Shown here in pieces: positions 51,020 through 62,000 of a stretch of DNA of 62,000 nucleotides. Where the stretch lies: NCBI RefSeq assembly GCF_000003815.2, contig NC_049986.1, positions 16,877,375 to 16,939,374 on the forward strand, given 5' to 3'. The position numbers were made by a program, and so were the translations under genes. The DNA comes from Branchiostoma floridae. Its lineage: Eukaryota > Chordata > Leptocardii > Amphioxiformes > Branchiostomatidae. The notes beneath the pieces are model-generated. The model worked only from the letters and a program-made list of their open reading frames with translations. It had not been told where the DNA came from and did not search any database. Positions within the stretch are counted from its first letter, which is position 1; the number at the start of each line of letters is the position of its first letter.

Positions 51020-51265
51020 GTGGTTATACCCCTGTCACATTTGGCGAAAATCGATCGGACGGCGATTCTGCGGCGATCGCCCGAGCCTCGCTTATAATAA
51101 TAACTTTATTGCACAACAATTTCACAAGGTACAAAGTATCGCCTATATGTGACAGGGACAGTTTTCAGGTGGAAAATATGCGCAACTTTCTGTCGATCTT
51201 AAATATGGCCGATCTTCCATCGATAAGCCCGAAGATCGTGGATAATGTGATAGGGGTATTACCAC
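51020..51265. mobile_element. MITE with TACCCCTGTCAC-type inverted ends
   Basis: The left end gtggttatacccctgtcaca (51020-51039) is the near-perfect reverse complement of tgtgataggggtattaccac (51246-51265). A second, inner match to the left end (cgcctatatgtgacaggga, 51140-51158) suggests either a nested element or a tandem half-copy. A retroposon tail interrupts the element at 51092-51139. Confidence 0.6.
51092..51139 (-). mobile_element. Short retroposon 3' tail nested in the MITE
   Basis: Read on the minus strand, the stretch ends ttgtgcaataaagttattat, the kind of AATAAA-containing terminus with a short repeat seen at LINE 3' ends. It sits between the two inner inverted repeats. The source family is uncertain. 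Confidence 0.4.
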
Positions 51266-53289
51266 ACCCCGATATTTACGTGCTCCGAGCCTAATGGAAC
51301 AGGAAAGTTTGAAATGTATATCAACGGTATCTGTAATTTCCCCAGGCTACTATTCGCCGTCTACATCGATGCCCAAATTGGTCATAACATTGCAATATTC
51401 GCCGTAACGGCATCCCTGAGTTAGCAAATTAAGTTTCCAATCCTATATTCCGTCGAGCGCACATCTTCTTGCGTGCCAAGGAGTGATGGAATACGGAATA
51501 AACTCCACCATCGTACACCAGGGAGATCCGGGCATCATTTCTAGGTTTGTAGTAATCATAGCTGCTGCTGTTGTTGTTGTTGATGTTGTCGTCGTTGAAA
51601 TCGATCATGTTTTGTTACCATCATGGAAGCTCATCTGTGTTGGTAATAATCATAGTAATTTGTAAGAGGTATAATGGAGGCCATATACATCATGATATCA
51701 GGGCACTCCAGCCTTCATTGAATAGAGACGCTGGGCGATATAAACTTCTTGGCACGTTTAATCAATTGCTGACGACACATTCGGAAGATCACGTGTTAAT
51801 AAGATCACGTGTCCGTAACTCTCGTGAGTTGACATTCTGAAGTGATTCATTGGTCATCCGTATTGAGCCCGAAGAAGGCGGCATTGGTCGTTCAAAATTT
51901 GATCCGTGTTTACTTTTGTGTTGGAAAAAAGTTTAGCTCTGTACTATGTTTTATTGTTAAGATGTACGGAAGAGAAACATGTGACTCTGAATGCCTGAAG
52001 CGTTGTCAGTGATGTGACGCCATATTGTCAGACGACACGCGAGTCACTCGGCGTCAGCGACGTTTTTCTGGCGGGAAACAAGGAGACAGATAATATCTCA
52101 AAATAGGTACTTCTTGTCTGTGCGAAGAAGAACGATACACCTGCCGTCTTATCTTGTAACCCAGACTTTCTGCAGACAAAATGGCACGGACTTCAGCTTT
52201 CCTGAAGCCGACCTTGGCATATTCTTAACAGCCACTACTTTCTTCCTACACATTTATTATTCATACAACCTATTTCACAGCCGAGCTATTTGAAAAGATA
52301 CTCAATCATGTCAGCCGTCGTTTATGGTGGGAAGGAACGTCAATATGCGGGAAAGTCCTGGACGAAAATCCATCAGAAAGTCAGGTGGCGCCGTGCGTTC
52401 TTCCGTTCCGCTGACGCTGACAGAAATACCTTCTGGCGCCGTTAAGTGTTCCCGGATATTTACAAGAACGCCAACGCCAAAGTGCGGTGGATAGAAGCAG
52501 ACTGTAATCACATATGATTAGCACATGCATCAAGTCAAGTCTTATCGTCGATTATAGTAAGTCATCAGCCTGTTGATCTGTCAGAGTTGCGACGTTACAC
52601 GACCGCTTGGGGGCAGGAATATCATCACTATCCTCCGACTGTCAGCGAGAGTATCTTCAACCGCCTGGATGTGTGGCCGCGCCGCCTGTCAAACTTCACC
52701 ACAGAAAAGCTTTATTTACAACCGAATATGAAAGCCTATTAGTCTGTCAAGTTCAGCCCGGAGCCACGGAACCTTACGCTCGGCTGCTACTCATTAACCG
52801 TCAGGATAAGGTGGGGACGTACATTAAGACGGAGGCAGGAATCTTTTCAGGAGCAATTTTAGATGGTAGATTTGAGATGTATACCGCGACTTATGGAACA
52901 CGAAGTGCGGCATGCACGGATGATCGAAAGGCGGGTGCAGTAATGACTTGGGGGCGCCAGGAGTCTTAAGGGATACGGCTTATAACGTACAGTATATCAA
53001 GCTGACAGATCCGGTAGCGCCACGTATACATATGAAGAACAAGAGATGCACTTTGTGGTCGAGACGGACAGAACCACGCACTACAAAGAGTTTGAAAGGG
53101 CCTAGAGGAAAATGGGAGGGGTGAGTAATAAAATGTCAGTCCCAATTTTACTCACTCAACTAACTCATTCCGTTGTCAGATGTAACCTCACCTGTGATAA
53201 CGGTATTCTATAAAGCTGCTACTTCACTCAACAACCAGCTTCCTACACAATATCTTCTGGTAGCATTGTATCAACCAGGTGCACAAATA
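51266..53289. other. Gene-free stretch with one short dispersed repeat
   Basis: 51880-51960 (cggcattggtcgttcaaaat, then ttgatccgtgtttacttttg) has a diverged direct copy at about 54735-54800. A GCT/GTT trinucleotide run lies at 51561-51600. The longest open frame (52607-52969) lacks an ATG at its 5' end and has no recognisable domain. Confidence 0.45.
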
Positions 53290-53414
53290 ACTTGCTGTTA
53301 TAGTTTGTAACAAACTTTATACATTTATGTATCTGTGACTAACAATTCTGTATGTAGTTTCTAATCTTATAATATGGGCCATATGCATGAAATAAACATT
53401 GAATGAATGAAAAC
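53290..53414 (+). mobile_element. Possible LINE 3' tail
   Basis: An AT-rich stretch ends with aaataaacattgaatgaatg. An AATAAA (53391-53396) followed by a short ATGAATGA tail is typical of L2/CR1-type 3' ends. No reverse-transcriptase frame is attached, so it could instead be an ordinary polyadenylation region. Confidence 0.4.
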
Positions 53415-54834
53415 ATTTTTCCTGCTTTGAATAAAGGTTTCGTCTGTTGCGTTTGAAAGCTCGCAGAATTACTGCATTCTACTTCCATCAACTCCTACGT
53501 TTCTTCTACCTCGACGATAAATTTGAAAACTTTACTCTGACGGGGACATGATGTCTAGCACCGAAAGGTAGGCGGTCTCCACTTTTCCTCAGGGGCAAGT
53601 TGCACTTAACTGCAATCTACATTTTTACGTAGGCCACGGGGAGGGCCATGCCTGGCAGGTGCTGTAACGGTGGGCAGCGGAGCAACTGGTGACACCTTGG
53701 CCTCATGCCAGCACCTGACTTATGGCCTCTCCTATCAGTACAGACTGAAACATTTGTTGCATCGTCTGGATCGTAAACTGGTGGTTACAGGCTCCAGTGG
53801 GTTTACGTCCTGCTGTGGGTATTGCCATTGGATCAAGGCTGGTGTTATCCCTGGTGTTATTCATGCTAAGATGTCTTCCAACACATACTAAAGACGTTGT
53901 GTACATAGACATAGGTGGCGCTTCTGTGGGCAGCCATGATGTTCCATGAGTCCCTCTCGTGACGTCCGGATATCGTTACAATTTATGTCTACCCTTGTTA
54001 TTAAAAGTCTTGGAGGCATGTGAAGACTTTTTAGCCTGCTTCGTTACATCTTGACACTTTTTTCACGTCGGGCCTGTACACCCCAACAGAGCCTTATCTG
54101 CAGTACCGCTCCCGGTCGCGGCGACAAAAGTAATAAAACAAACGACCGCCAAGTTACCAAGTTTCGATCTTTTCGAGAATGGGGAAATCGCGGAAGGCTC
54201 ACAAGGAGGTTTGAATTTTAAGGTCCATTTCGCCTTGATTATGCAACCATTCAAATTCAGACCTTTCATATTTCATAAAAGAAACAATGGCATACTATGT
54301 CATAAATGATATTTACATGGATGATTTATACATTGTCTACAAGACAACCTTCCTTCCGATAAAACAGCAATGATAAGGATTTCTTGCTTGTTATACCGTG
54401 TTCTGTGTAGTAAATCAGTATCACAACCCATTTCTTGTGCGTGCCTACATCAATTTTCGGGATCACCAAAACCATAACATTAAGTCGGCGTGGCACTGTT
54501 GAGACACACTGTCAGATGTTTGACTTCGAGCTCAGCAAAGCTTGACGTCTTTCCTATATAACTCCAGGGTTGATACATCTTGATTCATCAACTTCTTCTG
54601 TTACTTTTACGTCCATGAAATATGAAGGTGTAGCTTTTACTCTCTAAGCATGCGTGCGTGTTTGGGGGAGAATATCTTAAGAACCTCAGATTATCATGGA
54701 AGCTTATCTTTGTTTGTATGAATCATAGTGCACTGTGGTCGTTGGGAATTTGATCCTTGTACACTTAGTGTGGGAAAAACTTTAAGCACGTACTATCATA
54801 AGAACCTGCGATTGGATTGCGATGATACTTGGTT
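53415..54834. other. Gene-free stretch, nothing firm
   Basis: The frame at 53670-53891 lacks recognisable domains or splice context. 54735-54800 is the diverged partner of 51880-51960. Confidence 0.4.
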
Positions 54835-54946
54835 CTGTATCTGTATCTATATAGCCGGTATAACCGCCCTTCGGCGTAACACACCAGCTTCTGTATTTGT
54901 ATCTATATAGCCGGTATAACCGCCCTTCGGCGTAACACAATAGCTG
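54835..54946 (+). repeat. 56-bp unit repeated twice in tandem
   Basis: The unit contains tatctatatagccggtataa followed by ccgcccttcggcgtaacaca. The two copies are nearly identical, differing by one base in the tgtatctgt/tgtatttgt start and diverging only at the end of the second copy. Confidence 0.9.
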
Positions 54947-55108
54947 TTTTGTGGACAGGTGTGACGATGGTCAAGGTAGGTTTTGGTTGTCGAGCTTGTT
55001 ACTGTAGCAGAATTACTAATTCAAATCAAAACGTGTGTGTAGAAAGTAACGGAACCGTTTAAGAAGCACAGGTGGAGATGTCACACTTCTGATATAGCTC
55101 AGATTCCT

Positions 55109-56045
55109 TTAACCCTATTCAGACCGGGCTTTTTTGGTCATCCCTGGACGGGGGGGGGGGGGCTTTTGAGGCCCTCCACTTTGAAGTCCTATAACTCTAA
55201 AACGACGTGCCGTAGGGCCACCAAATTTTTAGGACATAATATCGACATAATATCTGACAAGTATTTGACGTTTGACGTTACGTTGACGTAAGATGACGTA
55301 ATTATGACGTCATCAATTTGATTATATTGGCCGGACCCATGAAAAAAGGCTATTCTCAGAAAACTTCAAGTTATTCTACAAAAATGTAACAACAGGTGCA
55401 GATAACAGAATAATAATATTTATTACGACTTGCGTTGCCAATAGCAACATCAATGATGTCAAGATGACGTCATAAAATGACGTCATGCACATCTAAGATA
55501 CCAGTTGGGCTCCGCCATATTATATCCACCACCTTGAATTTTTAAAAATACTTTTTTTGCAACAAAAAATCACAAAGGGCAATGGAAATAGACTCAATTC
55601 ATTCATTTAGATGGTTTTTGATGAAAAAATACCAGGTAGTTACAAATTTTAAGGGATAATTAGCTTGTTATTATTGATCTGGCCATACGGTCCGCCATCT
55701 TGGATTTTGGGCTGATGACGTAATTATGAAAGATATGCTAAATAATATAAGATTTTATTTATGTAACAAAATAGCAGTAATATAGCAAATGAATGTGAAA
55801 AATACATTGTTAGAACCAAAAATAGTGATTTTTGGCAAAACAGCCTGTCAACAAACGGTTGCCATGGCAACAAGAAAATATGGAAAAGTTGTCAAACTTC
55901 TTGAAATTGTTGCCAACAATATTTTAGGAAAACTCACTAAATTTGGTGGCTTTAGCGTAAGGCGTTCTGGCGTTATAGGACATCGAAGTTGGCGCAGGCC
56001 TCAAAAGCCCACCCCCCCCCACCCTCCCCGTCTGAATAGGGTTAA
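55109..56045. mobile_element. piggyBac-type MITE (929 bp) with TTAA target duplication
   Basis: The element 55113-56041 is flanked by TTAA at 55109-55112 and 56042-56045. It starts CCCTATTCAGAC and ends with the inverse GTCTGAATAGGG. The inverted similarity continues for about 110 bp through a poly-G/poly-C tract, cttttgaggcc, tcctataac and ccaccaaattt. A TTAA duplication with CCC-starting ends is diagnostic of piggyBac (family knowledge). There is no transposase frame; the 89-residue frame at its right end runs through the inverted repeat. The interior has three TGACGTCA octamers at 55305, 55465 and 55478. Confidence 0.88.
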
Positions 56046-56610
56046 GGTTAGTTCATAGCATGTAATACTAAACGATAAAAGTCATGATGACCTATTCTGT
56101 ATTCAATAATATTCTTATCATTCATATTTATAATGGTAAGACATAGCCGTCATCAAAAGCAATGAAGGCACGAACAGACTCGTGTTTTCTCTTATTCCTT
56201 TGTCATAGTGTCACTGGCAAAGGACGTACAATGTGTACATGTTGTGCTGCCAAATGTACACATTGCTTTTACGTACACATTGCTTTGCATACTTGACTAC
56301 CCTGTTTATTGTTATCTTCATTCAATACTGTGGGAAACGAAGGCCGCTGCAGCCCTCGACAACCAGGTCGTTTGCAATTCAGGTAATTTTCGCCAGAGGA
56401 CGTACATACCTGAGCAAAACCTATTAGTTTACAGAAGGCCAAAATAATGTTTCAGTCTGTTTTATCAATGTAGGTTGCCGTTTGAACAGAAAGGCTGGTT
56501 CTTCCCATACTACTCATATCCATAAATTACTTTAAGCACTTGTAGTCTTGTGCCCATGTCTAAAAAAACTCTTGTTTTTAGTTACCCATTGTTGTGTTAT
56601 TTTCTGTAGC
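56046..56610. other. 3' flank of the minus-strand gene
   Basis: The likely 3' UTR of the minus-strand gene. A minus-strand AATAAA lies at 56305-56310, about 300 nt past the stop codon. Small direct repeats of gtacacattgctttt are visible at 56260-56290. I recognise no gene in it. Confidence 0.4.
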
Positions 56611-59600
56611 TCAGGTGCTTTTCTGTTGTGTCGCGGTGAGTTGTGACATGTAATGTTTATGCTGCTCGGCAGTTCTGTAAGGATAACCCCGCACCATGGT
56701 GTTCAGTCTCACCAGGGGAGGCATGGAGGTGATGTCACTCTTAGAGCCAGACTGTAGGACCAGCTGCACCCTCGGTCTAACCCTCGGTTTCGCCATGCCC
56801 TGGTCGGGACTGTTCTTCTTCTCCTCACAGCGAGCGCAGCAGATTCTTCTGTCCGCTCTCGTCTTGGGCTTATTGTTCTCCGAACACAGCCGGAATTGTT
56901 TCTTCACGTCCGTCGCTTCTCCGGCAGTCTTCAGTTTCATTCTGTTAGAGTTCAGGTTGTAAAGTTTGGCAAGATAGTCTCGGTAAGCCGTGGATTCTGT
57001 GAAGTCTTTCCACACTTTATAGGAAGGCTCCTCCCTATAACTTATCTTGATGGTGCCCTTTGTGTAAAGGGACGCATCCGTGAATGTCTTCGATCTTTCT
57101 ATCGGTCTCTGACGATGTTCCAAAGAAGATCTCTTTTCCCAAGACGCCCTCTCTCTTTGACTGTAAGTCGAGGCAGTTTCTGGGTCCTTGGAGGCCATAT
57201 CTAGCTCAAGCGCGGAATTGCCGTGAACCACGGTGGGATTTCCATCGGGGAGCCAGTTATTTCCTACTGACAAGTGGGAAGATTGTCCCACAGAATTTGA
57301 CGAATTTCCGCTTTTGTAGCTGTTCACTGAAGACACGGCGTCACCACTACTGGTACTGTGCTTGTTAGCGTCAGATTGCCCCGAAGTGCGCCTTCTGCGG
57401 CTTTCGCCTTACCGCTGCGCCTGTGTGTGACACATACCGGGATGGGGAGGCTCCCTAACCTCGGTAGGTTCTGGTGGTACGTCGTTTCCTTAGCCTTCCT
57501 GTTCGTTCTCCTGTTTGATTTGTTGCTGGAGTTCTCCTCGTCGTCGGACTGGCCGGTCTTGCAGGGCAGGATGCGTGGCAGGTTGAGGTCGGCCCGCACG
57601 GGGGCCAGGTTGATGTCCGGGCTCTTCTTGTCGCCGGGTGAGATGGGGAGCCGCACCGTCTCGTCGTCTGTAGAGTCGTCCACACAGCTCTCTCCTCTGT
57701 CTACGATACTGTGTGGGGCGGGAACATCAAACAATATGTTAGTGTCGTGATAGGTTTGGTGCTTTGTTGATAAAGATGTTCTCTGATATCAATTAATAAA
57801 ATAACTTCTGTACACTGAAAGAAAAATATGAATCACACACATTGTTATGGTGTGAACCCAATTTCAACACATGATGTGTTACCTCTTACTTATTGGTGAC
57901 GAGGCGAATTGTACTCTGACACTATCCAAATCTAATGTCTCAGAAAAAGTCACGCCCAATCAGCCTTCCAGCAGGAATTTACGGTGAACTTATAGTCTAT
58001 TTTATTCAGAGTTAATTTGTCTGTTTAATCGTATTCGTGCAGTTAAATTCCATAACGAGTATGATTTTTTGGTCCTTTTACGAAGAGCTATAAATCTCAT
58101 AATAATGGCCTCGCTTGTAGTCGAAGGCAATAATACATCACTCTGGGCGAGAGTGAGAGTGGTTATGTGTACTTTGTGCTATTGAAGATGAAGACAAAGT
58201 TGTATCCATTGAAAATATTGACAAACAGCAAGTCTATGGGACTCCCATTGTCCATCTAGTAATCCTAGACGAGACCATTTAACCGGTGGGGACCGTTAGT
58301 GTAACTGACGCTGACCGTGACATTATGGCCTTGTTTTCCATGTAACGTGATCTGTTGTTAAACCATCATGATTAGAGGCCTGAAGTACCGCTGCCATGGC
58401 AACGACGTGTTAACTTAAAGATATTTGAAGACGTTTCTGTGTTCGGTTGTCCGCACTGGTCTTTATCTACATATCTCGAATTGTAAATTTGTATCAGTGC
58501 ATCTTGTATTAAAACCAGGGAGAGCATACATGTGAAAATTTAAAAAAAGCCAATAATACATGACGCCATTTTCTTAGAATAAGTAATGTTTATGACAAGA
58601 CATACAGTAACTGTTTAAGAGTAAGCGGTGGTTTAAAGTTCGCTGTGGGGAGTTCATGCGGAAAACGGAAAACATGAAACCACCACTCCCCTTTTATAGT
58701 ATATCTTATCGGCACTAGTGGTGAATGTGAGCAAAAATAGCATATGGCAACAAGAAATGGTCAATAACACGATAACAAATGTTGAAAGAAATACCTGTTG
58801 TCTCCGTGATTTGCGTTTATCGGCAGCCTTTGCGCTGAGCTATCCACGTGCATCCTTTCGAAGATACGTCTGAAACAGATGTACGATACCTTAGACCCGA
58901 GACAGACGTCACCATAAGGTATATATATGTAGACATTACATACATCTTTCAGAATAGCTGTCTCACAACAATGCGCAATGTAGGTTTGTTTGTTTGTATT
59001 GCGTAAGAGTTGCATGTTCAAGTTCATTTGATCCACTCACACCGGGAAAGACCCCTACTCTTTTCGATAAGTGCTGTAGGGTTTTCTCAAGGTGTACATG
59101 TCCTCAAGCACGAGAAGGCATTTCATGATTCAAACAAGCTCACCAATTTTGTGATTTCTCCTGATTAAAACTGTGCATCTCTATTCCCGTGCACCATAAT
59201 CAATTTTTTTTTGTTTTTGTTTGAAAAAAAAAATGGACAGTTCTGCTGCACATATATAGCATGTGTATCTGATCTAGCGAGACAGGTGTTCTGAAAAGAT
59301 GCATTAAACACTATCCTACAGTGAAAAATGACTTGCCCAACATGACAGTCTATATTTATCCTACAGGTACAAACATTGTGCCAATCATGAAAGAACATCT
59401 TGTTTGTGTTAGACTAAAAATTAATTGAAAATTAAGTGCCAGGATGTTTGTGTTGTACCGACAAAATCAGGGAGAGCTACCGCACATTACGGTTTGTTTG
59501 AGAGATCAATAATCCTCCCATTTGGCGTTTAAACAGTGTACCGACAGGACTATATACAATTCTCGTTGGGCAAGCCTGTTCAGTAGACATAGGAGAGTTT

Positions 59601-61091
59601 ATCCACCAGCGGTGGTGTTAGCGCAGCCACCTCAGACCCGTCACCTGGAGTTTGCCCTGCACCCTACATGACGTCATTAGAACCTCACCTAGCCCTGCGG
59701 TAACTTGGCAACCACGACGTCAATTCGCTAAAATCGAAGAACAATTGGCTGAAAGAAAAGCAACGCAAGTTTTGCAGAGTTAATGAAATGCACACATGCA
59801 AGACTTCCAAGGCGGCAAGTACAGTTGATAGAGATAAGTTTTTAACTTTTGAATGGTCGCATGCGGAATTGGATAAAATTCAGTAGTTATTAGTGAAAAA
59901 TTTAAAAGTGTGTTACATTATAGCTTTAGTAACAGCAAAAGGCGTATCAGAAAATCATGTGTTTAACAGTCAAGGTTCCATTAAGTCGGAGATGTGATAT
60001 GAAGCATAGAAGAATTGCCCCCACCCAGTGATACTTCTTCGAAGTTCTTCTGTTTCTACCAAAACGATGTCAATTTAATGATATGCCGTAACCTTTGGTA
60101 TTTTGCTAGATAACAGTAACAAAGCAATTTTCTTCAATGAAGAGAATTAGACCCATTTTTGTCAATATTTTCCATGATACATTATACTAAATTCTCAATT
60201 TGCAAACAAATGATATTATTCAGTGTGCCGAATAAAGTTGTATTTTTGTTTCACACGTTAAGAGTTGCTTTATACATTAAGCGTTCTGGGAGGCGAAGCA
60301 GCAACTGAAACTTCCCACGCTCCAAATCAAATCAACTGTTGATGAATGCAACCATTTCACCACATTATCTCACAAATAAGATTAAGGTCCTGCTTCTTCC
60401 GGAGGTGAATGAACGAAATAATCATATTACTAAATGTAGAGCAGTACTTGCTGGTGCCGAGACAAGGGACATTTTTAAACTGCACGAAACATTCTGACAT
60501 AATGGTGCCAGACATAACTTATTACGAGGGAAAATAATCTAGTTTAGAAGCAAAACATTCTACTTTTTCCTATCAGTCACTGCCACAATGTACCGTTATT
60601 CAGTCCATTTTTTCAGTCTATAGCCTACATAAAACTTGATGTTAGATTGTACATATCACACATGAGACTTACCTGACGCTGGTCCTGAGTTTCGGGAAGT
60701 ACGGATCCTCCACGTGCACTCCGAACACCACGCTCTTCTGTTCCTTCCCCACATTTTCCCGTGTATGGTAGTACCTGTACTCCTCTATGTACCGTCTCGT
60801 GTCGTAGTAATGTCTGAACGCGAAGTCGTCCTCCCGCGGCTCGTTAGAATTCCTTCTCTGCTGTCTCACACGTTTTTTGTTATCAGTGCACCTTCTTCCC
60901 TTCTTCTCCAGTTCGATTTCGTTGGTGCGACTACTGGGTCTACTCCAACCCGACAACACTTTGTCTCTCTGACAACCCTTCGTACAGAAACAGCAGTCAT
61001 TGTCGGAGTACCGAAGGAGTTCGCTTTCGCAGATGTCCCGGGGCGGTTTGGTGACGACCGGAGGACTTTCATCGACAGATCCTGCAGCCAT
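56611..61091 (-). CDS. Four-exon gene for an unrecognised 501-residue basic protein
   Basis: Exons on the minus strand are 61091-60673, 58869-58795, 57708-57413 and 57326-56611. The introns (1,803, 1,086 and 86 bp) are all GT-AG: donors CAG|GTAAGT, CAG|GTATTT and GCG|GTAAGG, acceptors TTTCAG, CCACACAG and GTCTTCAG. Phases 2, 2 and 1 join in frame over 1,506 nt. The start ACCATGG is a good initiation context. Landmarks are a Cys cluster CCFCTKGC at 33-40, a Tyr/Arg-rich segment HYYDTRRYIEEYRYYH at about 94-109, an acidic patch DDSTDDE at 175-181, a Ser/Asn-rich stretch after 264, and a second Cys cluster ICCARC near the C-terminus. There is no signal peptide or membrane helix, so it is probably intracellular. 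I do not recognise the family. Expression is not shown. Confidence 0.78.
57327..57412 (-). other. 86-bp intron 3, retention gives an alternative C-terminus
   Basis: If this intron is kept, the frame stays open through it for 29 codons and stops at TGA formed by the first three bases of exon 4. The product would be 292 residues, ending TPCLQ, instead of 501. Splicing removes the stop and joins RRS to VNSYKS. The small size and open frame make regulated retention possible. Confidence 0.6.
58604..58705. mobile_element. Possible relative of the 48.4-kb TA MITE, in intron 2
   Basis: The stretch shares gcggtggtttaaagttcgc with the 48379-48575 element (cagtggtttaagttcgcggt). It has a weak internal inverted pair, ggtggttt and aaaccacc, and starts acagtaa and ends atagtata. 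It is degenerate, with no clear target duplication. Confidence 0.4.
58870..60672 (-). other. Intron 1 of the minus-strand gene
   Basis: AT-rich intron of 1,803 bp. I recognise no exon, repeat or RNA gene within it. The frame at 59165-59398 looks random. Confidence 0.5.
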
Positions 61092-62000
61092 GGTCGTATA
61101 TAACCTCAGCGTCTGCAGCGTCTAACAATCCGTGCTGTCCAGTAAATTATCGAGTCGACATCTTGGTTGTATACGTAGCTAGGTGAGAGAGATACAGAGA
61201 GAGAGAGTAGTTAATTACCTGTCCATCAAATCTGTGTAGCTTGTGTGCAGAACAATCGGCCAGTCGCGAAGACGCAAATAAACATCGAAGAAGGGTCTTA
61301 ACGAATTTCACTCACAGACAAAGAGAGAAGACCCCGTCTTGTCTAAAAGAGCCATCTTCTCCAAAACGTGATACAGTCACATGAAACGGTGACCTGATTT
61401 GGACGTTGACTACCTAAGCACCAGTTTACCACCTGTTCGCATCACTGATTTCGGCAGGCATATCTTAAGTGGCAGGCGTGGTAAAATTACATAAACCACA
61501 CACACACATATCGCTGCAGACGTACCCACCTAGCGCCCACCTGTTTACATTACAACCGTGCTATGCTCACTTGCCCCTGAGTCGGTCGCCGCAAGGTGTT
61601 TAAATCCTACTGAATCACCGATCAGCAAACTATTAACACAACGGTCAGTCGCCCTAGAGCGACGCAAAGTACATAGATACTCTCGCACTTACCACAAGTG
61701 TCAACATGTCCATGTGAGGGACAGGCCAGCCGCATGAATGCCCCCTTAGGCTAATGCCTACACCAAGGCAGCATAGGCTCCGTAGCAACCCTCATTCCCA
61801 CCATGTTTACGCCATGTTCCTCCCCGAATGTGTACCAAACTTGGGGAGTAGTAGCAAACTGTTGACACGAATCGCCTAACGTCCTTTGTCTCCGCGGTCC
61901 CAGGCCGACATCAAACTGGGCCGAGCTTTGTCCGCCGACCCGCTGATCTGTCCCGAACTCGTGTGCTGTTTACGTCCGCGGCATTGTCCCCGCGATAGTC
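61092..62000. other. Upstream flank of the minus-strand gene
   Basis: Expected to contain the 5' UTR and promoter of the minus-strand gene. It holds a short GA-rich run at 61184-61207. The last 400 bp are noticeably more GC-rich than the rest. No coding frame or defined promoter element is seen. Confidence 0.4.

Noticed and set aside
52607-52969. Possible 120-codon gene
   Set aside because: The frame starts at TTG rather than ATG, has no recognisable domain and no splice signals that extend it.
57324-57420. A sequencing frameshift between the two large minus-strand frames
   Set aside because: A canonical 86-bp GT-AG intron joins them in the correct phase, so no frameshift is needed.
57358-57750. 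Plus-strand frame of 130 codons
   Set aside because: It lies antisense to exon 3 of the minus-strand gene, whose splice sites and frame closure are far more convincing.
60714-61103. Plus-strand frame of 129 codons
   Set aside because: Antisense shadow of exon 1 of the minus-strand gene.
61096-61103. TATA-like gtatataa on the minus-strand gene side
   Set aside because: It is only a few bases upstream of the start codon, too close to be the core promoter of that transcript.

Overview
The window looks like a piece of an invertebrate deuterostome genome, most likely a cephalochordate (amphioxus). The reasons are the intron-bearing genes, a long LRR-Ig receptor of a kind amplified in amphioxus, AT-leaning intergenic DNA, abundant short inverted-repeat transposons (MITEs), a tRNA-derived SINE, LINE 3' remnants and many microsatellites. 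The organism call is inference; no sequence search was possible. Two 100-N assembly gaps are present (19788-19887 and 25617-25716).

Only two genes are well supported. (1) A + strand two-exon gene at 33394-35927 encodes a 734-residue type I membrane protein: signal peptide, LRR N-cap, about nine LRRs, LRR C-cap, one Ig domain split by a phase-0 intron, a transmembrane helix and a 194-residue tail. (2) A - strand four-exon gene (61091 down to 56611) encodes a 501-residue soluble, basic, Ser-, Cys- and Tyr-containing protein of unrecognised family. All splice sites are GT-AG and the reading frame closes through all three junctions. A third, partial gene is suggested at 45.2-45.9 kb by three tandem repeat units, two of which carry the same splice-acceptor-plus-ORF unit.

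Layout: 1.2-7.1 kb and 20.0-32.4 kb are diverged, collinear, direct-orientation copies of one segment. The second copy is enlarged by a 3-kb foldback element at 23785-26826, whose left arm holds a SINE that the right arm lacks, and by other sequence including a LINE 3' end at 30.5 kb. 7.1-20 kb is gene-poor, with a 200-bp MITE and a SINE fragment near 12.6-13.0 kb. The LRR-Ig gene lies about 1 kb beyond the second copy. 36-45 kb is repeat-bearing intergenic DNA. 45-56 kb carries the tandem exon-like repeat, several MITEs with recognisable target duplications, microsatellites and a piggyBac-type MITE (55113-56041). The - strand gene fills 56.6-61.1 kb.

Nothing in the sequence links the two genes functionally. 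Most of the window is transposon-derived or featureless intergenic DNA. No complete tRNA or rRNA gene, CRISPR array or bacterial-type signal was seen.
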